Of a stretch of DNA of 64,000 nt, positions 1-9,955 are shown in pieces (position 1 is the stretch's first letter; each line of letters starts with the position of its first letter). Source of the DNA: Syntrophomonadaceae bacterium (GTDB lineage: Bacteria; Bacillota; Dethiobacteria; DTU022); NCBI GenBank assembly GCA_007119965.1, contig SKOR01000034.1, positions 1 through 64,000 on the forward strand, in the 5' to 3' direction. A program made the position numbers and the translations under genes. The notes below the pieces were generated by a model, which did not search any database, had not been told where the DNA came from, and saw nothing but the letters and a program-made list of their open reading frames with translations.

Positions 1-2
1 AC

Positions 3-1280
3 ATGAAAAACGGCCTGTTAAAAATAATGTTCCCTGGAGCAGTATTGATGGTTTTATTCCTTTCTATGACCGGGTGCACTTTCAGCCCTGGCGATGAAGG
101 CTCCGAAAAAACCCTTAAAGTGGGTGTGCTCGGCCCATTTTCCGGGCGCGCTGCAGGGGTTGGCGCAGAATTTACAGGGGCCGTTGAACTGGCCTTCGAG
201 CAGGTTGATTACACAATCGGTGACTACAATGTGGAAATTGTCTGGATTGATTCCCAGTCAGATCCGGAACGGGCAACCCGCGCTTATGAACACGCCGCCG
301 TAAATGAAAATATCGATGTCTGCATTCTAAATTACCACAGCTCAGTTGCCATTGCCGCCATGGACGTAGCGGCCAGGAATAAACTCCCCCACTTTTTCGG
401 TATTGGCGGAACTGAAATAATAAATGAAAAATTTGAATACGACCCGGTATACTACAGTTACTATATGGGCAAAACGTGGCCCAGCCCGGAAAAACTGACC
501 GGCGCTTATATCGAGGCCCTTGAGTATGCAGTTGACATTGGGGCCTGGGAGCCGCGCAACAACAGGGCGGCAATCTACGGAGAGAACACCGAGTGGGGAA
601 AGAGTTTCGGTTCGGCCATGGCCCTCGACTTCGAAAAGGCCGGTTGGGAGATAGTCGGTAAAAAGTATTTTACCACGGGCGCGATAAACCTTGAGCCTTT
701 AATGGGTGCCCTGCAGGATATGGACGCTTCCGTAATTGCCGGGAGTATAGCGACGGCCCCATCTCTGGCCGCCTTCATACAGCAAACCAGCGAAACAGGG
801 CTGGAGAGTGTCATTATTGCTGACGGCCTGGGCTGGGTTGGGGATTGGCATAGCATGACCGGCAGCTCATCTGACTATGTGCTGGACCAGGTTCCCGGTT
901 GGAATAATGAAAAAGCGGCACAGTTTGTGTCAGATTTTGATGAAAGGTACGGTTATAAGCCAAGCGCTTCCAGCGGGGGGCTGGTCTACGACAAGACTGC
1001 CTTTTTTATCAAGATCGCAAATGAAACCCTTGCAGAGCACGGCGAACTAAACCGTGAAACCTTTTACAGGTACGGTCAGGATTATGTCCTGACCGGCAGG
1101 ACATCTTTAAAAGGCGGAATAGTGATGGATGAATATAAATATACTCCCGATTCTGTTCCGGACCCGGTTGTCGGAGACGGTTACTTTATATTTCCCGTTG
1201 TTCAGTATTACCAGGGAGATCGGTCCGTAATCTGGCCTGCCGCCTGGAAAGACGCTGATTTCAAATCACCCGCGTATTGA
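3..1280 (+). CDS. ABC transporter substrate-binding lipoprotein, branched-chain amino acid (Leu/Ile/Val) binding type
   Basis: Lipobox signal (LSMTGC) followed by a periplasmic-binding type I pattern (LKVGVLGPFSGRAAGVGAEFTGAVELAFE...). Confidence 0.85.
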   Translation: MKNGLLKIMFPGAVLMVLFLSMTGCTFSPGDEGSEKTLKVGVLGPFSGRAAGVGAEFTGAVELAFEQVDYTIGDYNVEIVWIDSQSDPERATRAYEHAAVNENIDVCILNYHSSVAIAAMDVAARNKLPHFFGIGGTEIINEKFEYDPVYYSYYMGKTWPSPEKLTGAYIEALEYAVDIGAWEPRNNRAAIYGENTEWGKSFGSAMALDFEKAGWEIVGKKYFTTGAINLEPLMGALQDMDASVIAGSIATAPSLAAFIQQTSETGLESVIIADGLGWVGDWHSMTGSSSDYVLDQVPGWNNEKAAQFVSDFDERYGYKPSASSGGLVYDKTAFFIKIANETLAEHGELNRETFYRYGQDYVLTGRTSLKGGIVMDEYKYTPDSVPDPVVGDGYFIFPVVQYYQGDRSVIWPAAWKDADFKSPAY

Positions 1281-1327
1281 AAAGTGTCCCGGCCCGGCTG
1301 GACAAGCTTTTTAGATCAGCCCGCAGG

Positions 1328-3127
1328 CTATTTTACTTTTAAAACTGCCGTAAAAGCTTCCTGGGGAATTTCAACCCGGCCTATCTTTTTCATCTTCTTC
1401 TTACCTTCCTTCTGTTTCTCCAGGAGTTTCCGCTTCCGGGTAATATCCCCGCCATAAAGGTTTTCCGTAACATTTTTACGCATAGCCTTAATTGTTTCCC
1501 GGGCAATAATATTATTTTCAACAGCAGCCTGAACAGGAACGTCAAACATCTGCCTGGGGATGATCTCTTTGAGCTTTTCAGCCATTTCACGGCCCCTCTG
1601 GTAAGCCTTGTCGCGGTGAATAATAAATGAGAGGGCATCTACTTTTTCAGCGTTCACCAGGATGTCCATCAATACCAGGGCCGATTCCCTGTATCCGTGC
1701 ATAACGTAATCAAGGGAAGCGTAGCCCCGGGTGCGGGATTTGAGCAGGTCGAAAAAGTCGTAGATGATCTCGGCCAGGGGCAGGTAGTAAGAAAGCTTTA
1801 CCCTTCCCGATTCGAGGTACTCGGTATCACGGTATTCTCCTCTTTTCTCCTGGCAGAGCTCCATAACCGGCCCCACGAAGTCCCCGGTTAAGAAGATCGA
1901 GGCTTCCACGTAAGGTTCCTCAATGGACACACGGTCTTCTGTCGTGGGCATCAGGGCGGGGTTGTCCACCTCTATAACATCGCCGTTCTTCAGATGAACC
2001 CTGTAAACCACACTCGGGGCAGAAATGATCAGGTCCAGGCCGTATTCCCGTTCAAGCCTTTCCCGGACAATATCCATATGCAGCAGGCCCAGGAAACCGC
2101 AGCGGAAACCGAGCCCCAGGGCTGTTGATTTTTCCGGCTCGTAGCTGAGAGCGGAATCATTAAGTGTCAGACGCTCAATTGCCTCGCGCAGGGTTACAAA
2201 ATCGTTGCTGTCCTGGGGGAAAAGGCCGCAAAAAACCATTGAAACGACCTTGCGGTAGCCGGACAGGGCCTGCGGCGCAGGGTTATCGGCAGCAGTAACC
2301 GTATCACCCACCCGGGCATCCCCGACATTTTTGATCGAAGCGATCAGGTAACCCACCTCCCCGGCAGAAAGACTGTCAGCTGTTTCCATTGCCGGCCTGA
2401 AGACACCGGTTTCAACTACCTCGAAAACTTTCCCGGTATTCATAAACCTGATCCTCTCACCCTTGTGGATCCGGCCTTCGATTACCCGGATATAGGCAAT
2501 CACACCGCGGTATTTGTCGTAATGGGAATCGAAAACCAGAGCCCTGAGCGGCGCAGCAGGGTCACCTGCCACCGGTGAAGGCACCTTTTCAACAATTGCC
2601 TCGAGAACCTCTGCGATCCCAATCCCTTTTTTCGCCGATACAAGCAGGGCATCATCGGCATCGCTGCCGATGATATCGGCCAGCTCCAGCTTTACTTTAT
2701 CCGGATCGGCGCTGGCCATGTCGATTTTATTAATAACGGGAATTATCGCCAGGTCCTGCTCGAGGGCCAGGTAGATGTTGGCAAGGGTCTGCGCTTCAAT
2801 GCCCTGGACAGCGTCAACCACCAGGATGGCCCCTTCACAGGCCGCCAGGCTTCTCGACACTTCATAGGTAAAATCAACATGCCCGGGTGTATCAATCAGG
2901 TTCAAGATATATTCCTCACCGTCCATGGCCCGGTATTCCAGGCGAACAGCCTGCAGCTTGATGGTAATGCCCCGCTCCCTCTCCAGTTCCATCTGGTCCA
3001 GGACCTGTTCCTTCATCTGCCTGGCAGTCAATGTTCCGGTTGCCTCTAGCAACCGGTCGGCAAGGGTCGATTTGCCGTGGTCAATATGGGCGATAATACA
3101 AAAGTTTCTTATTCTTTCAGGTTTCAA
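1328..3127 (-). CDS. lepA: Elongation factor 4 (LepA) GTPase; likely TTG start at 3127
   Basis: [49 protein letters not shown] and C-terminal [37 protein letters not shown] lies upstream of TTG AAA CCT GAA; the ORF track extends further to an unlikely ATG. Confidence 0.96.
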   Translation of the reverse strand: MKPERIRNFCIIAHIDHGKSTLADRLLEATGTLTARQMKEQVLDQMELERERGITIKLQAVRLEYRAMDGEEYILNLIDTPGHVDFTYEVSRSLAACEGAILVVDAVQGIEAQTLANIYLALEQDLAIIPVINKIDMASADPDKVKLELADIIGSDADDALLVSAKKGIGIAEVLEAIVEKVPSPVAGDPAAPLRALVFDSHYDKYRGVIAYIRVIEGRIHKGERIRFMNTGKVFEVVETGVFRPAMETADSLSAGEVGYLIASIKNVGDARVGDTVTAADNPAPQALSGYRKVVSMVFCGLFPQDSNDFVTLREAIERLTLNDSALSYEPEKSTALGLGFRCGFLGLLHMDIVRERLEREYGLDLIISAPSVVYRVHLKNGDVIEVDNPALMPTTEDRVSIEEPYVEASIFLTGDFVGPVMELCQEKRGEYRDTEYLESGRVKLSYYLPLAEIIYDFFDLLKSRTRGYASLDYVMHGYRESALVLMDILVNAEKVDALSFIIHRDKAYQRGREMAEKLKEIIPRQMFDVPVQAAVENNIIARETIKAMRKNVTENLYGGDITRKRKLLEKQKEGKKKMKKIGRVEIPQEAFTAVLKVK

Positions 3128-3420
3128 CTGGTAAGCCTCCGTGTAATAAACTCTAAATGTTCCCGTTGAATTATAACACCCCGAAGGACAGCCCACAACA
3201 TGCCGTCTCATTACCGCCTGCCGGGCTCAAATAAATCGTAACCACCCAGCCAGCTATCCTGCAGGTACCCGGGCTGATGAAAACCGGGCCAACTGCAAAT
3301 GCTTGTCCTTACCTTCCGGGGCATTGAACTGTTTTCGAATAATTTAATGCAAACAGGATCATTAAGCTGCCATAATGATCTATAATAACTCAGATCAAAT
3401 TCAGATAGAGGTGAATAGTG

Positions 3421-3801
3421 ATGAGTATTATCGGCAACATCTTCTGGCTTATTCTCGGTGGGATTATCCTGGCCCTGTTTTGGGTTATTGCCGGCCTGCT
3501 GGTTTGCCTGACAATTATAGGCATTCCCTTCGGCCTGCAGTGTTTCAAGTTTGCAGGCTTTGTTCTCTGGCCCTTCGGCCGCAGGGTAGAAGTCGGAAAT
3601 TTCGGGGTAGGCAGCCTGATCGGCAATGTGCTCTGGATCCTGCTGCTGGGCTGGGAACTCTGTATTGCCCACCTGGTTGTCGGTGCCATCTTCTGCATAA
3701 CAATTATCGGTATCCCCTTTGGCCTCCAGCACTTCAAGCTGGCCATGCTGGCCATTTTACCTTTCGGCGCCAGGATCAGGAACCAGCGTGACCTTGTTTA
3801 A
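3421..3801 (+). CDS. YccF-domain small inner membrane protein with two internal repeats
   Basis: Duplicated motif: TIIGIPFGLQCFKFAGFVLWPFGRRV and TIIGIPFGLQHFKLAMLAILPFGARI. Confidence 0.85.
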   Translation: MSIIGNIFWLILGGIILALFWVIAGLLVCLTIIGIPFGLQCFKFAGFVLWPFGRRVEVGNFGVGSLIGNVLWILLLGWELCIAHLVVGAIFCITIIGIPFGLQHFKLAMLAILPFGARIRNQRDLV

Positions 3802-3971
3802 GATCGGTATACGGCAATAAGATAAAGCGGGGCGCACCAGGTGGAAAACGACTGAATAATAAAAAACTGCAGATCAACAGCCTGCAAATGGGATAATTCT
3901 CATAAATCAGGGCAAAAGAACGGGGGCTTGAACCGGGGCCGGATAAGTGGTATGATCTTTATTAGAGAGTA

Positions 3972-4066
3972 TGGATAAGGGGAGCTGGGTAGACCCGGCT
4001 GAGAAAGGACTGGACGCGTTCTGACCCTTAAACCTGATCTGGGTAATGCCAGCGGAGGGATATCAA
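3972..4066 (+). promoter_or_regulatory. TPP (THI-box) riboswitch
   Basis: Core GGGGAGCTGGGTAGACCCGGCTGAGAAAGG ... GACCCTTAAACCTGATCTGGGTAATGCCAGCGGAGGGA, directly upstream of thiamine transport genes. Confidence 0.95.
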
Positions 4067-4082
4067 CAGCAGTGCGTACTAG

Positions 4083-4115
4083 CTGTCGCCAACGTTGGCG
4101 GCAGTTTTTATTTTA
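4083..4115 (+). terminator. Intrinsic terminator / TPP riboswitch expression platform
   Basis: CTGTCGCCAAC/GTTGGCGGCAG stem (4083-4104) followed by TTTTTATTTTAT, between the aptamer and the first ORF. Confidence 0.8.
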
Positions 4116-4134
4116 TCCGGTAAGGAGGGTTAAT

Positions 4135-4425
4135 ATGCCGGCATGTAATGTAAGCCTGCAGGTTATTCCACTGGTTAAGGAAAATGAAGTTTACCCCGTC
4201 GTTGATCAGGTAATCGAATTTATTGCCGCCTCCGGCGTTAAGTATACCGTCGGCCCGATGGAGACAACCATGGAAGGGGAACTTGACCAGCTGCTGGAAA
4301 TTGTAAAACAAGCCCAGGAAATATGCAAAGAAGCGGGTGCTGAGAGAATCCTTTCGGTGATAAAGATTGACTACAGCACCGGGGGAGTGACCATTGATGA
4401 AAAAGTGGGCAAGTATAAAGTCTAA
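4135..4425 (+). CDS. MTH1187/YkoF-family (DUF77) thiamine-binding protein
   Basis: MPACNVSLQVIPLVKENEVYPVVDQVIEFIAASGVKYTVGPMETTMEGELDQLLEIVK; RBS AAGGAGGG; downstream of the TPP riboswitch. Confidence 0.8.
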   Translation: MPACNVSLQVIPLVKENEVYPVVDQVIEFIAASGVKYTVGPMETTMEGELDQLLEIVKQAQEICKEAGAERILSVIKIDYSTGGVTIDEKVGKYKV

Positions 4426-5176
4426 CTTACCGTCTGCCCTGCTTATAGCAGGAGTTCTGCTGTTGTGGGAGCTGGTGACCGGAGCGGCGGATCTGCCCGA
4501 GTTTATTTTGCCTGCTCCATCGACAATAGCGCTCTCCCTTGCGGCCAACTTTTATCTCTTGATCGGGCATGCCGGGGTTACCCTTACAGCGGTGCTGGGC
4601 GGGCTGGCATTAGCTATCCTGGTAGCGATGCTGCTGGCGATCGCCATGGACCGCTGGAAGCCCTTAAAACAGGCCCTTTACCCGCTGCTGGTCATATCCC
4701 AGGCGATCCCTATTTTTGCCCTGGCCCCGTTAATGCTGATCTGGTTTGGAGTAGGGCTGCTGCCCAAGGTGCTGATAGTAGCCCTGGTCTGTTTTTTTCC
4801 CCTGGCCGTTAACCTGATTGAAGGGTTTAACCAGGTTGATCCTGAGGCTATTAATTTAATGCAGACCATGCAGGCCGACCGCTGGATGATAATGCGCTCT
4901 GTCCAACTGCCCTCCGCCCTGCCCTATTTTTTCTCGGGCCTGAAAATTGCCGCCACTTACAGCGTGCTGGGGGCAATCATCGGGGAATGGCTGGGTGCAA
5001 GGGCCGGCCTGGGGATCTATATGCTCAGGGCCATGAACTCATTCCGCACCAGCGACGTTTTTGCCTCTATTATTGTCGTGATCATTTTGAGCCTGGCGTT
5101 TTTTAAGCTGGTTGAATTAAGCGCTTGGCTGGTTATGCCCTGGAAGAGAAAACCAAAAAACAGTACGGAGGATTGA
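4394..5176 (+). CDS. ABC transporter permease, thiamine/HMP precursor type (ThiX/SsuC-like)
   Basis: BPD permease signature (GAIIGEWLGARAGLGIYMLRAMNSFRTSDVFASI); position in a TPP-regulated operon. Confidence 0.85.
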   Translation: MMKKWASIKSNLPSALLIAGVLLLWELVTGAADLPEFILPAPSTIALSLAANFYLLIGHAGVTLTAVLGGLALAILVAMLLAIAMDRWKPLKQALYPLLVISQAIPIFALAPLMLIWFGVGLLPKVLIVALVCFFPLAVNLIEGFNQVDPEAINLMQTMQADRWMIMRSVQLPSALPYFFSGLKIAATYSVLGAIIGEWLGARAGLGIYMLRAMNSFRTSDVFASIIVVIILSLAFFKLVELSAWLVMPWKRKPKNSTED

Positions 5177-5182
5177 TTAGCC

Positions 5183-6181
5183 ATGTCTGAAAAGCTTAAA
5201 TTAAAAGGTGCTGTGTTGTTTTTCTCCATTCTGTCAATCATTTTTATGACAGTAATGGTAACAGGATGCGCTGCCGAAGACCCGGCTGACCCTGACCGGG
5301 TTACGCTGCTCCTGGACTGGACGCCCAACACTAACTACAGCGGTTTCTACGCTGCAATAGAAGAAGGCTTTTTTGAGGAAGAAGGCCTGGAAGTTGAAAT
5401 TATCGAAGCCCCCGGCAGCGTAAACCAGATGGTTGCCACAGGCCAGGCTGAATTCGGTATAAGCTATCAGGAAGAAGTCACTTTCGCCCGGCTGAGCGAT
5501 ATACCGGTCGTTTCGATCGCAGCTATAATCCAGCAAAACACTTCCGGTTTCGCCTCCCTGGCGGATCGCGGAATTGAAAGCCCTGCCGATTTTGAGGGTA
5601 AAAGCTACGGCGGATGGGGCTCTCCTGTGGAAGAGGCCACAATTCAGGCCCTGATGGATCACCATGACGCCGATTATGAAAAGGTTGACATCATCACTAC
5701 AGGAGAAGTTGATTCACTGATCGTGATCGAACGGGAAGCAGACTTTGCCTGGATCTATTACGGGTGGACAGGTATCGAGGCGGAACTGAAAGGGATGGAC
5801 CTGAACTTTATCGAACTGCGCGAGGAAGAGCCGGCCCTCGATTATTACACTCCCGTCCTGGTCACCGGTGAAAACCTGATCGCGGATAACCCCGAACTGA
5901 TCAAAAGGTTTATGCGCGCTGCGACGAGGGGTTATCAGCTGGCAATTGAAAACCCGGGCGAGGCTGCCCGCCACCTGCTTTTCCATGCCCCGGAGTTGGA
6001 TGAAGAGCTGGTTATGGCCAGCCAGGAGTGGCTGGCGGATAAATACCGGGCTGAAGCCGAAACGTGGGGTATCCAGGAACGGGAAACCTGGGAAGCATAC
6101 AGTCTCTGGCTCTATGAGAACGGCCTGATCGAAGAAGTGCCCGATCCGGATAACGCATTTACCAATGAATTCTTGAGGTGA
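5183..6181 (+). CDS. ABC transporter substrate-binding lipoprotein, NMT1/THI5-like (ThiY-like)
   Basis: Lipobox VTGC; VTLLLDWTPNTNYSGFYAAIEEGFFEEEGLEVEIIEAPGS typical of HMP/FAMP-binding proteins. Confidence 0.88.
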   Translation: MSEKLKLKGAVLFFSILSIIFMTVMVTGCAAEDPADPDRVTLLLDWTPNTNYSGFYAAIEEGFFEEEGLEVEIIEAPGSVNQMVATGQAEFGISYQEEVTFARLSDIPVVSIAAIIQQNTSGFASLADRGIESPADFEGKSYGGWGSPVEEATIQALMDHHDADYEKVDIITTGEVDSLIVIEREADFAWIYYGWTGIEAELKGMDLNFIELREEEPALDYYTPVLVTGENLIADNPELIKRFMRAATRGYQLAIENPGEAARHLLFHAPELDEELVMASQEWLADKYRAEAETWGIQERETWEAYSLWLYENGLIEEVPDPDNAFTNEFLR

Positions 6182-6939
6182 GACTGATCGATAAACTGCT
6201 CTTAGAGGGAATCAGTTCTACTTACTTTTCCGGGGAACAACGGCTACCCGTGCTGGACAATATTTCACTGCATGTTCAAGCGGGTGAATTTGTTACAGTC
6301 CTTGGACCGAGCGGCTCCGGAAAAAGCACCATCCTGAAAACTGCCGCCGGGCTGCTCAAGCCCGATCGGGGGCGAGTCCTGATCGGAGGGCATGAAACTA
6401 CAGGAACTCCACAGCTGGTCGGTTACATGCCCCAGCAGGATCTTCTGTTCCCCTGGAAAACTTTAAAACAGAATGCTGCCCTGCCGCTTCTGGCAGCAAA
6501 AAGTGGAACCGGAGAAGCCTATGCCCGTGTAGAAGAAATGCTGCCCGTTTTTGGTTTGGAAAGCTTTGCCGATTATTATCCCTTTCAACTTTCGGGAGGC
6601 ATGCGCCAGCGGGCAGCCCTGCTGCGGACCATGCTGATCGAAAGCAACCTGATGCTGCTTGACGAACCCTTTGCCTCCCTCGACGCCCTGACCAGGGAAA
6701 ACATGCAGGACTGGCTTCTTGATATCTGGGGGCGCTTTAAACGCTCCGTTCTCTTTGTTACCCACAGTATTGATGAAGCAATATACCTTTCTGACCGAAT
6801 TTATGTAATCAGCGAACGCCCGGGGAAAAATGCCCTGGAGCAGGATATAGAACTGCCCCGGCCCAGGACAAAATCAATCCTGGCCTCCAGAAATTTTGCT
6901 ACCTATAAGCAGGTTTTCATTAATGCCCTGGCCAGCTGA
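6178..6939 (+). CDS. ABC transporter ATP-binding protein (ThiZ-like)
   Basis: Walker A GPSGSGKST, signature LSGGMRQRAAL, Walker B LMLLDEPFASLD; GTG start overlapping the upstream stop. Confidence 0.88.
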   Translation: MRLIDKLLLEGISSTYFSGEQRLPVLDNISLHVQAGEFVTVLGPSGSGKSTILKTAAGLLKPDRGRVLIGGHETTGTPQLVGYMPQQDLLFPWKTLKQNAALPLLAAKSGTGEAYARVEEMLPVFGLESFADYYPFQLSGGMRQRAALLRTMLIESNLMLLDEPFASLDALTRENMQDWLLDIWGRFKRSVLFVTHSIDEAIYLSDRIYVISERPGKNALEQDIELPRPRTKSILASRNFATYKQVFINALAS

Positions 6940-7603
6940 AATCAGTTGCAGGGGGAGGGGCCTGGGTCTTGATAATCAGTAAGAGGCCCGATTTAAAGGT
7001 AATTTTAGCCTGCTCAGCAGTTAATTCATTGCTGAGGCCGCGGGTGGAAGCATAGGATAGGGACTCTCCGTTAAGAGCATACTTCAGACCCTCGGTAACA
7101 ATACCGCTGACCTCGTTGGTAAGGGCAAATAAAGAAATGTAAGCCCCCTTGCTGCCGGTTATGATGGCTTCTTTTCTTGCCATTATAATCTCCTGGCGCT
7201 CATCAATGATGCGGGCAGATATACCATTTCGAAGGGGAACATAAAGCAGCAGCGTATTGATAAAAGCGTGGTCATATCTTGCTCCGCCCAGGGCGCCGAT
7301 AATCAATATCTCGGCAGGCTTCAGTGAAACTGCATGGTCTAAAGCCAATTCGAGATCAGATTTATCTTTTTCTGCAGGGTGCCCGATCAACTGCGTATAA
7401 TTCTGATCGATTTTTTCCCGATCGGAAGGATGCAGTGAATCAAGATCGCCAATAATCGTATCCGGCTCTAATCCCAGGGCTAAAGCGTGACCCGTTCCGC
7501 CGTTGACGCAGAGAACAAAATCACTTTCTTCAACCAGGCCGTGGTAATAGCTTAAGTCTTTCAGGTCTCCGTTAGCAATGATCACAACACGTTTCAGAAG
7601 CAT
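6920..7603 (-). CDS. thiN: Thiamine pyrophosphokinase
   Basis: VNGGTGHALALGLEPDTIIGDLDSL, KDKSDLELALDHAV, GALGGARYDHAFIN. Confidence 0.9.
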   Translation of the reverse strand: MLLKRVVIIANGDLKDLSYYHGLVEESDFVLCVNGGTGHALALGLEPDTIIGDLDSLHPSDREKIDQNYTQLIGHPAEKDKSDLELALDHAVSLKPAEILIIGALGGARYDHAFINTLLLYVPLRNGISARIIDERQEIIMARKEAIITGSKGAYISLFALTNEVSGIVTEGLKYALNGESLSYASTRGLSNELTAEQAKITFKSGLLLIIKTQAPPPATDFSWPGH

Positions 7604-7633
7604 CTGCCAACCCTTCTTTCTTAAACTGCCAGG

Positions 7634-8809
7634 CTACAGGTCCCTGAAGAACAACTCCAGGCGCCGCAATCCTTCCGTCAGCGTCTCCATCGAACAGGCG
7701 TAGGAAAGGCGAATATACCCTTCGGCCCCGGGGCCAAAATCGATCCCCGGTGTAATCGCCACTCCTGCTTCCTCCAGGATACGCAGGGCAAAAGAGTAGG
7801 AATCTTTAGTGTGCTGCTTTACATTGGCCATCATATAAAATGCCCCGTCCGGCGGTTTTGCGGGGGCGATGCCAATTTTTTGAAGGGCCCCGTACAGGAA
7901 CAGGCGGCGTTCGTCATAATCGCTGAAGCGTTTTTCCAGGACTTCGGGCTTTTCCTGCAGGGCGGCTATCCCGGCCGCCTGGACAAAAGCACAGGCGCAG
8001 ATAAACAGGTTTTGCTGCAGTTTCCTGATGTTCCTGATCAGTTCCCGCGGGGCGATCAGGTAACCCAGCCGCCAACCGGTCATGATATTGCGCTTCGAAA
8101 ATCCGTTAATAACCACTGCCCGGTCTGTATACTCGAGGATTGAATGATCTTTTCCCGTGTAATTAATGCCATGGTAAACTTCATCGGAGACAATGTAAGG
8201 GCCCAGTTCGGCCAGGCCCCTTAATTCTTTTTCTCCTAAAACGGCACCGGTCGGGTTGGCTGGCGAATTGATCAGGATCCCCTTCACCTCCGGGCCCAGG
8301 TGTTTTTTAACCTCATCAGGCTGCAGCCTGAAGGCGTCTTCTTCCCTTGACGGGACATAGAGCGGTTCGGCGCCGATATAATTAATAAAGTTGGGGTAGC
8401 AGGCATAATAGGGGTCTGACATGATCATCCGGTCACCCTGATCAAGCAAAGCAGAAAAAGCAAGCAGCATCGCCGGCGATGAACCCGAAGTTACTATAAC
8501 CTGTTCGGGGTGAACATCAACACTGTAAACCCGCTTATAGTAGTTTGCAATAGCTTCCCTTAAATCGGGTTTGCCCAGGCTGTGTGTATAACCCGTATCG
8601 TTATTACGGATAGCCTCGATCACTGCCTCTTTAATGGCTGCAGGGGTTTCTCCTCCCGGTTCGCCGACTTCCATGTGAATTATGGATTTCCCCCCCGCTT
8701 CCATCTGCTGGGCTTTTTCCAATATTTCCATGGCCAGAAAAGGCTTGATCAGACCCATCCGGGCCGGCATAATCGTTTCTTCCAGGGAGTCCCGCTCCTT
8801 CATGCTCAT
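7634..8809 (-). CDS. PLP-dependent aminotransferase, class I/II
   Basis: NSPANPTGAVLGEKEL, YIVSDEVYHGINY, NGFSKRNIMTGWRLGYLIAP. Confidence 0.92.
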   Translation of the reverse strand: MSMKERDSLEETIMPARMGLIKPFLAMEILEKAQQMEAGGKSIIHMEVGEPGGETPAAIKEAVIEAIRNNDTGYTHSLGKPDLREAIANYYKRVYSVDVHPEQVIVTSGSSPAMLLAFSALLDQGDRMIMSDPYYACYPNFINYIGAEPLYVPSREEDAFRLQPDEVKKHLGPEVKGILINSPANPTGAVLGEKELRGLAELGPYIVSDEVYHGINYTGKDHSILEYTDRAVVINGFSKRNIMTGWRLGYLIAPRELIRNIRKLQQNLFICACAFVQAAGIAALQEKPEVLEKRFSDYDERRLFLYGALQKIGIAPAKPPDGAFYMMANVKQHTKDSYSFALRILEEAGVAITPGIDFGPGAEGYIRLSYACSMETLTEGLRRLELFFRDL

Positions 8810-8839
8810 TAGGCTGCCTCCTGCCAGGAATTCAAAATC

Positions 8840-9262
8840 TTAAAGCCTTCCTGCTTCCTTTTCTTTAATCAGTTCGGCACAGTATTCAATAATCTCCCTG
8901 CGGCGGACGATTCCAATAAATATCTCCTGGTCATCAACCACAGGCACAAAGTTCTGCCCGCTCGCTACGGTTAAAAGATCAACGATCCGCGCATCTATCC
9001 GCACCGGTCTGTTCGTGGCATGGGTGGCGATATCTTTTAACATAATTTTCTCCATACCATTGAGATCAAGACCCGGGCTGTTCTTTAATTTCCAGAGCAA
9101 GTCGCCTTCAGTAATCGTCCCTGCATAGCAGCCCTGTTCATCTACCAGTGGTACTGCAGCAAAACTGTGACGTTCCATTCTCTCTACTGCCTGGCGCATT
9201 GTTGTCCTCGGCGTCAGGCAGACAACTTCGCTTTTCGGCGTCAAAAAAAAAGCAACCTTCAT
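8840..9262 (-). CDS. CBS-domain pair protein
   Basis: Two CBS-like units (VVCLTPRTTMRQAVERMERHSFAAVPLVDEQGCYAGTITEGDLL; VRIDARIVDLLTVASGQNFVPVVDDQEIFIGIVRRREII). Confidence 0.85.
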   Translation of the reverse strand: MKVAFFLTPKSEVVCLTPRTTMRQAVERMERHSFAAVPLVDEQGCYAGTITEGDLLWKLKNSPGLDLNGMEKIMLKDIATHATNRPVRIDARIVDLLTVASGQNFVPVVDDQEIFIGIVRRREIIEYCAELIKEKEAGRL

Positions 9263-9268
9263 TTATAA

Positions 9269-9670
9269 TCAATACCCTTCTTCCTCATTGTCGATTATGC
9301 CGCCACTAACAATTCTAAACCCTGCCTTGCGATAAAGCCCGGTTAAACCAGGCTCAAATAAAATATTTACGGTTTTGATCTTGTCCTTTTTTAGTTGAAC
9401 AAGGATTAACTTCAATAATTTAAGGCCGATCCCTTTTCTTTGATACTGCGGATCAACCACCAGGTTACGGATGAAAGCATCATCTACGCCATCGCTGATC
9501 ACGTCTACGATGCCAACCAGCCTGTTTTCGTCAAAGCAGGCTGCGGTCAGATAAGTACAGCCAATAATTTTTTTCAGTGCCTCTTTCCTTGCATCCCAGC
9601 CAACCTCAGTCCGTAAAGCAGCAACAGCTTCTGCCTCAAGTTCCGGGTTTACTATGTACTGTAAGTTCAC
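9269..9670 (-). CDS. GNAT family N-acetyltransferase
   Basis: AFIRNLVVDPQYQRKGIGLKLLKLIL acetyl-CoA binding motif. Confidence 0.85.
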   Translation of the reverse strand: MNLQYIVNPELEAEAVAALRTEVGWDARKEALKKIIGCTYLTAACFDENRLVGIVDVISDGVDDAFIRNLVVDPQYQRKGIGLKLLKLILVQLKKDKIKTVNILFEPGLTGLYRKAGFRIVSGGIIDNEEEGY

Positions 9671-9737
9671 CGGCTCACCTCTCGCTCATTTTCCAATCGC
9701 TATTATATCATTCATTGCAACTTCCTGAAGGTTTATT

Positions 9738-9914
9738 TTACTCCTGCCGACGAACATAAATCAGGTAGAGGTAAACCATAAAACCGGCTACAATTAAAAA
9801 AAGGACCAGGCTGTACGGTTCTACCTGGATCCGTCCGGAAGTAATGATCAGGTACAAACCTGTTAATCCGACAGCAGCGATTACAATGGCATTAAGCCAC
9901 TTTTTCCAGTGCAT
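9738..9914 (-). CDS. Small two-TM membrane protein, 58 aa (not in the ORF track)
   Basis: Manual translation MHWKKWLNAIVIAAVGLTGLYLIITSGRIQVEPYSLVLFLIVAGFMVYLYLIYVRRQE; two hydrophobic segments and a K/R-rich C-terminus. Confidence 0.6.
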   Translation of the reverse strand: MHWKKWLNAIVIAAVGLTGLYLIITSGRIQVEPYSLVLFLIVAGFMVYLYLIYVRRQE

Positions 9915-9955
9915 TTCAAGGCCACCCCCATATCAGGTATGAAGCATTACTTAGG

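Noticed and set aside
172-573. Antisense ORFs inside the substrate-binding protein gene (172..573 -, 575..856 -)
   Set aside because: Overlap a convincing coding frame; composition is shadow-frame-like with no recognisable motif.
3211-3755. Minus-strand ORFs over the YccF gene (3211..3732, 3390..3755) and the + alternative frame 3375..3791
   Set aside because: The YccF frame has clear internal family motifs and TM pattern; the others are overlapping shadow frames.
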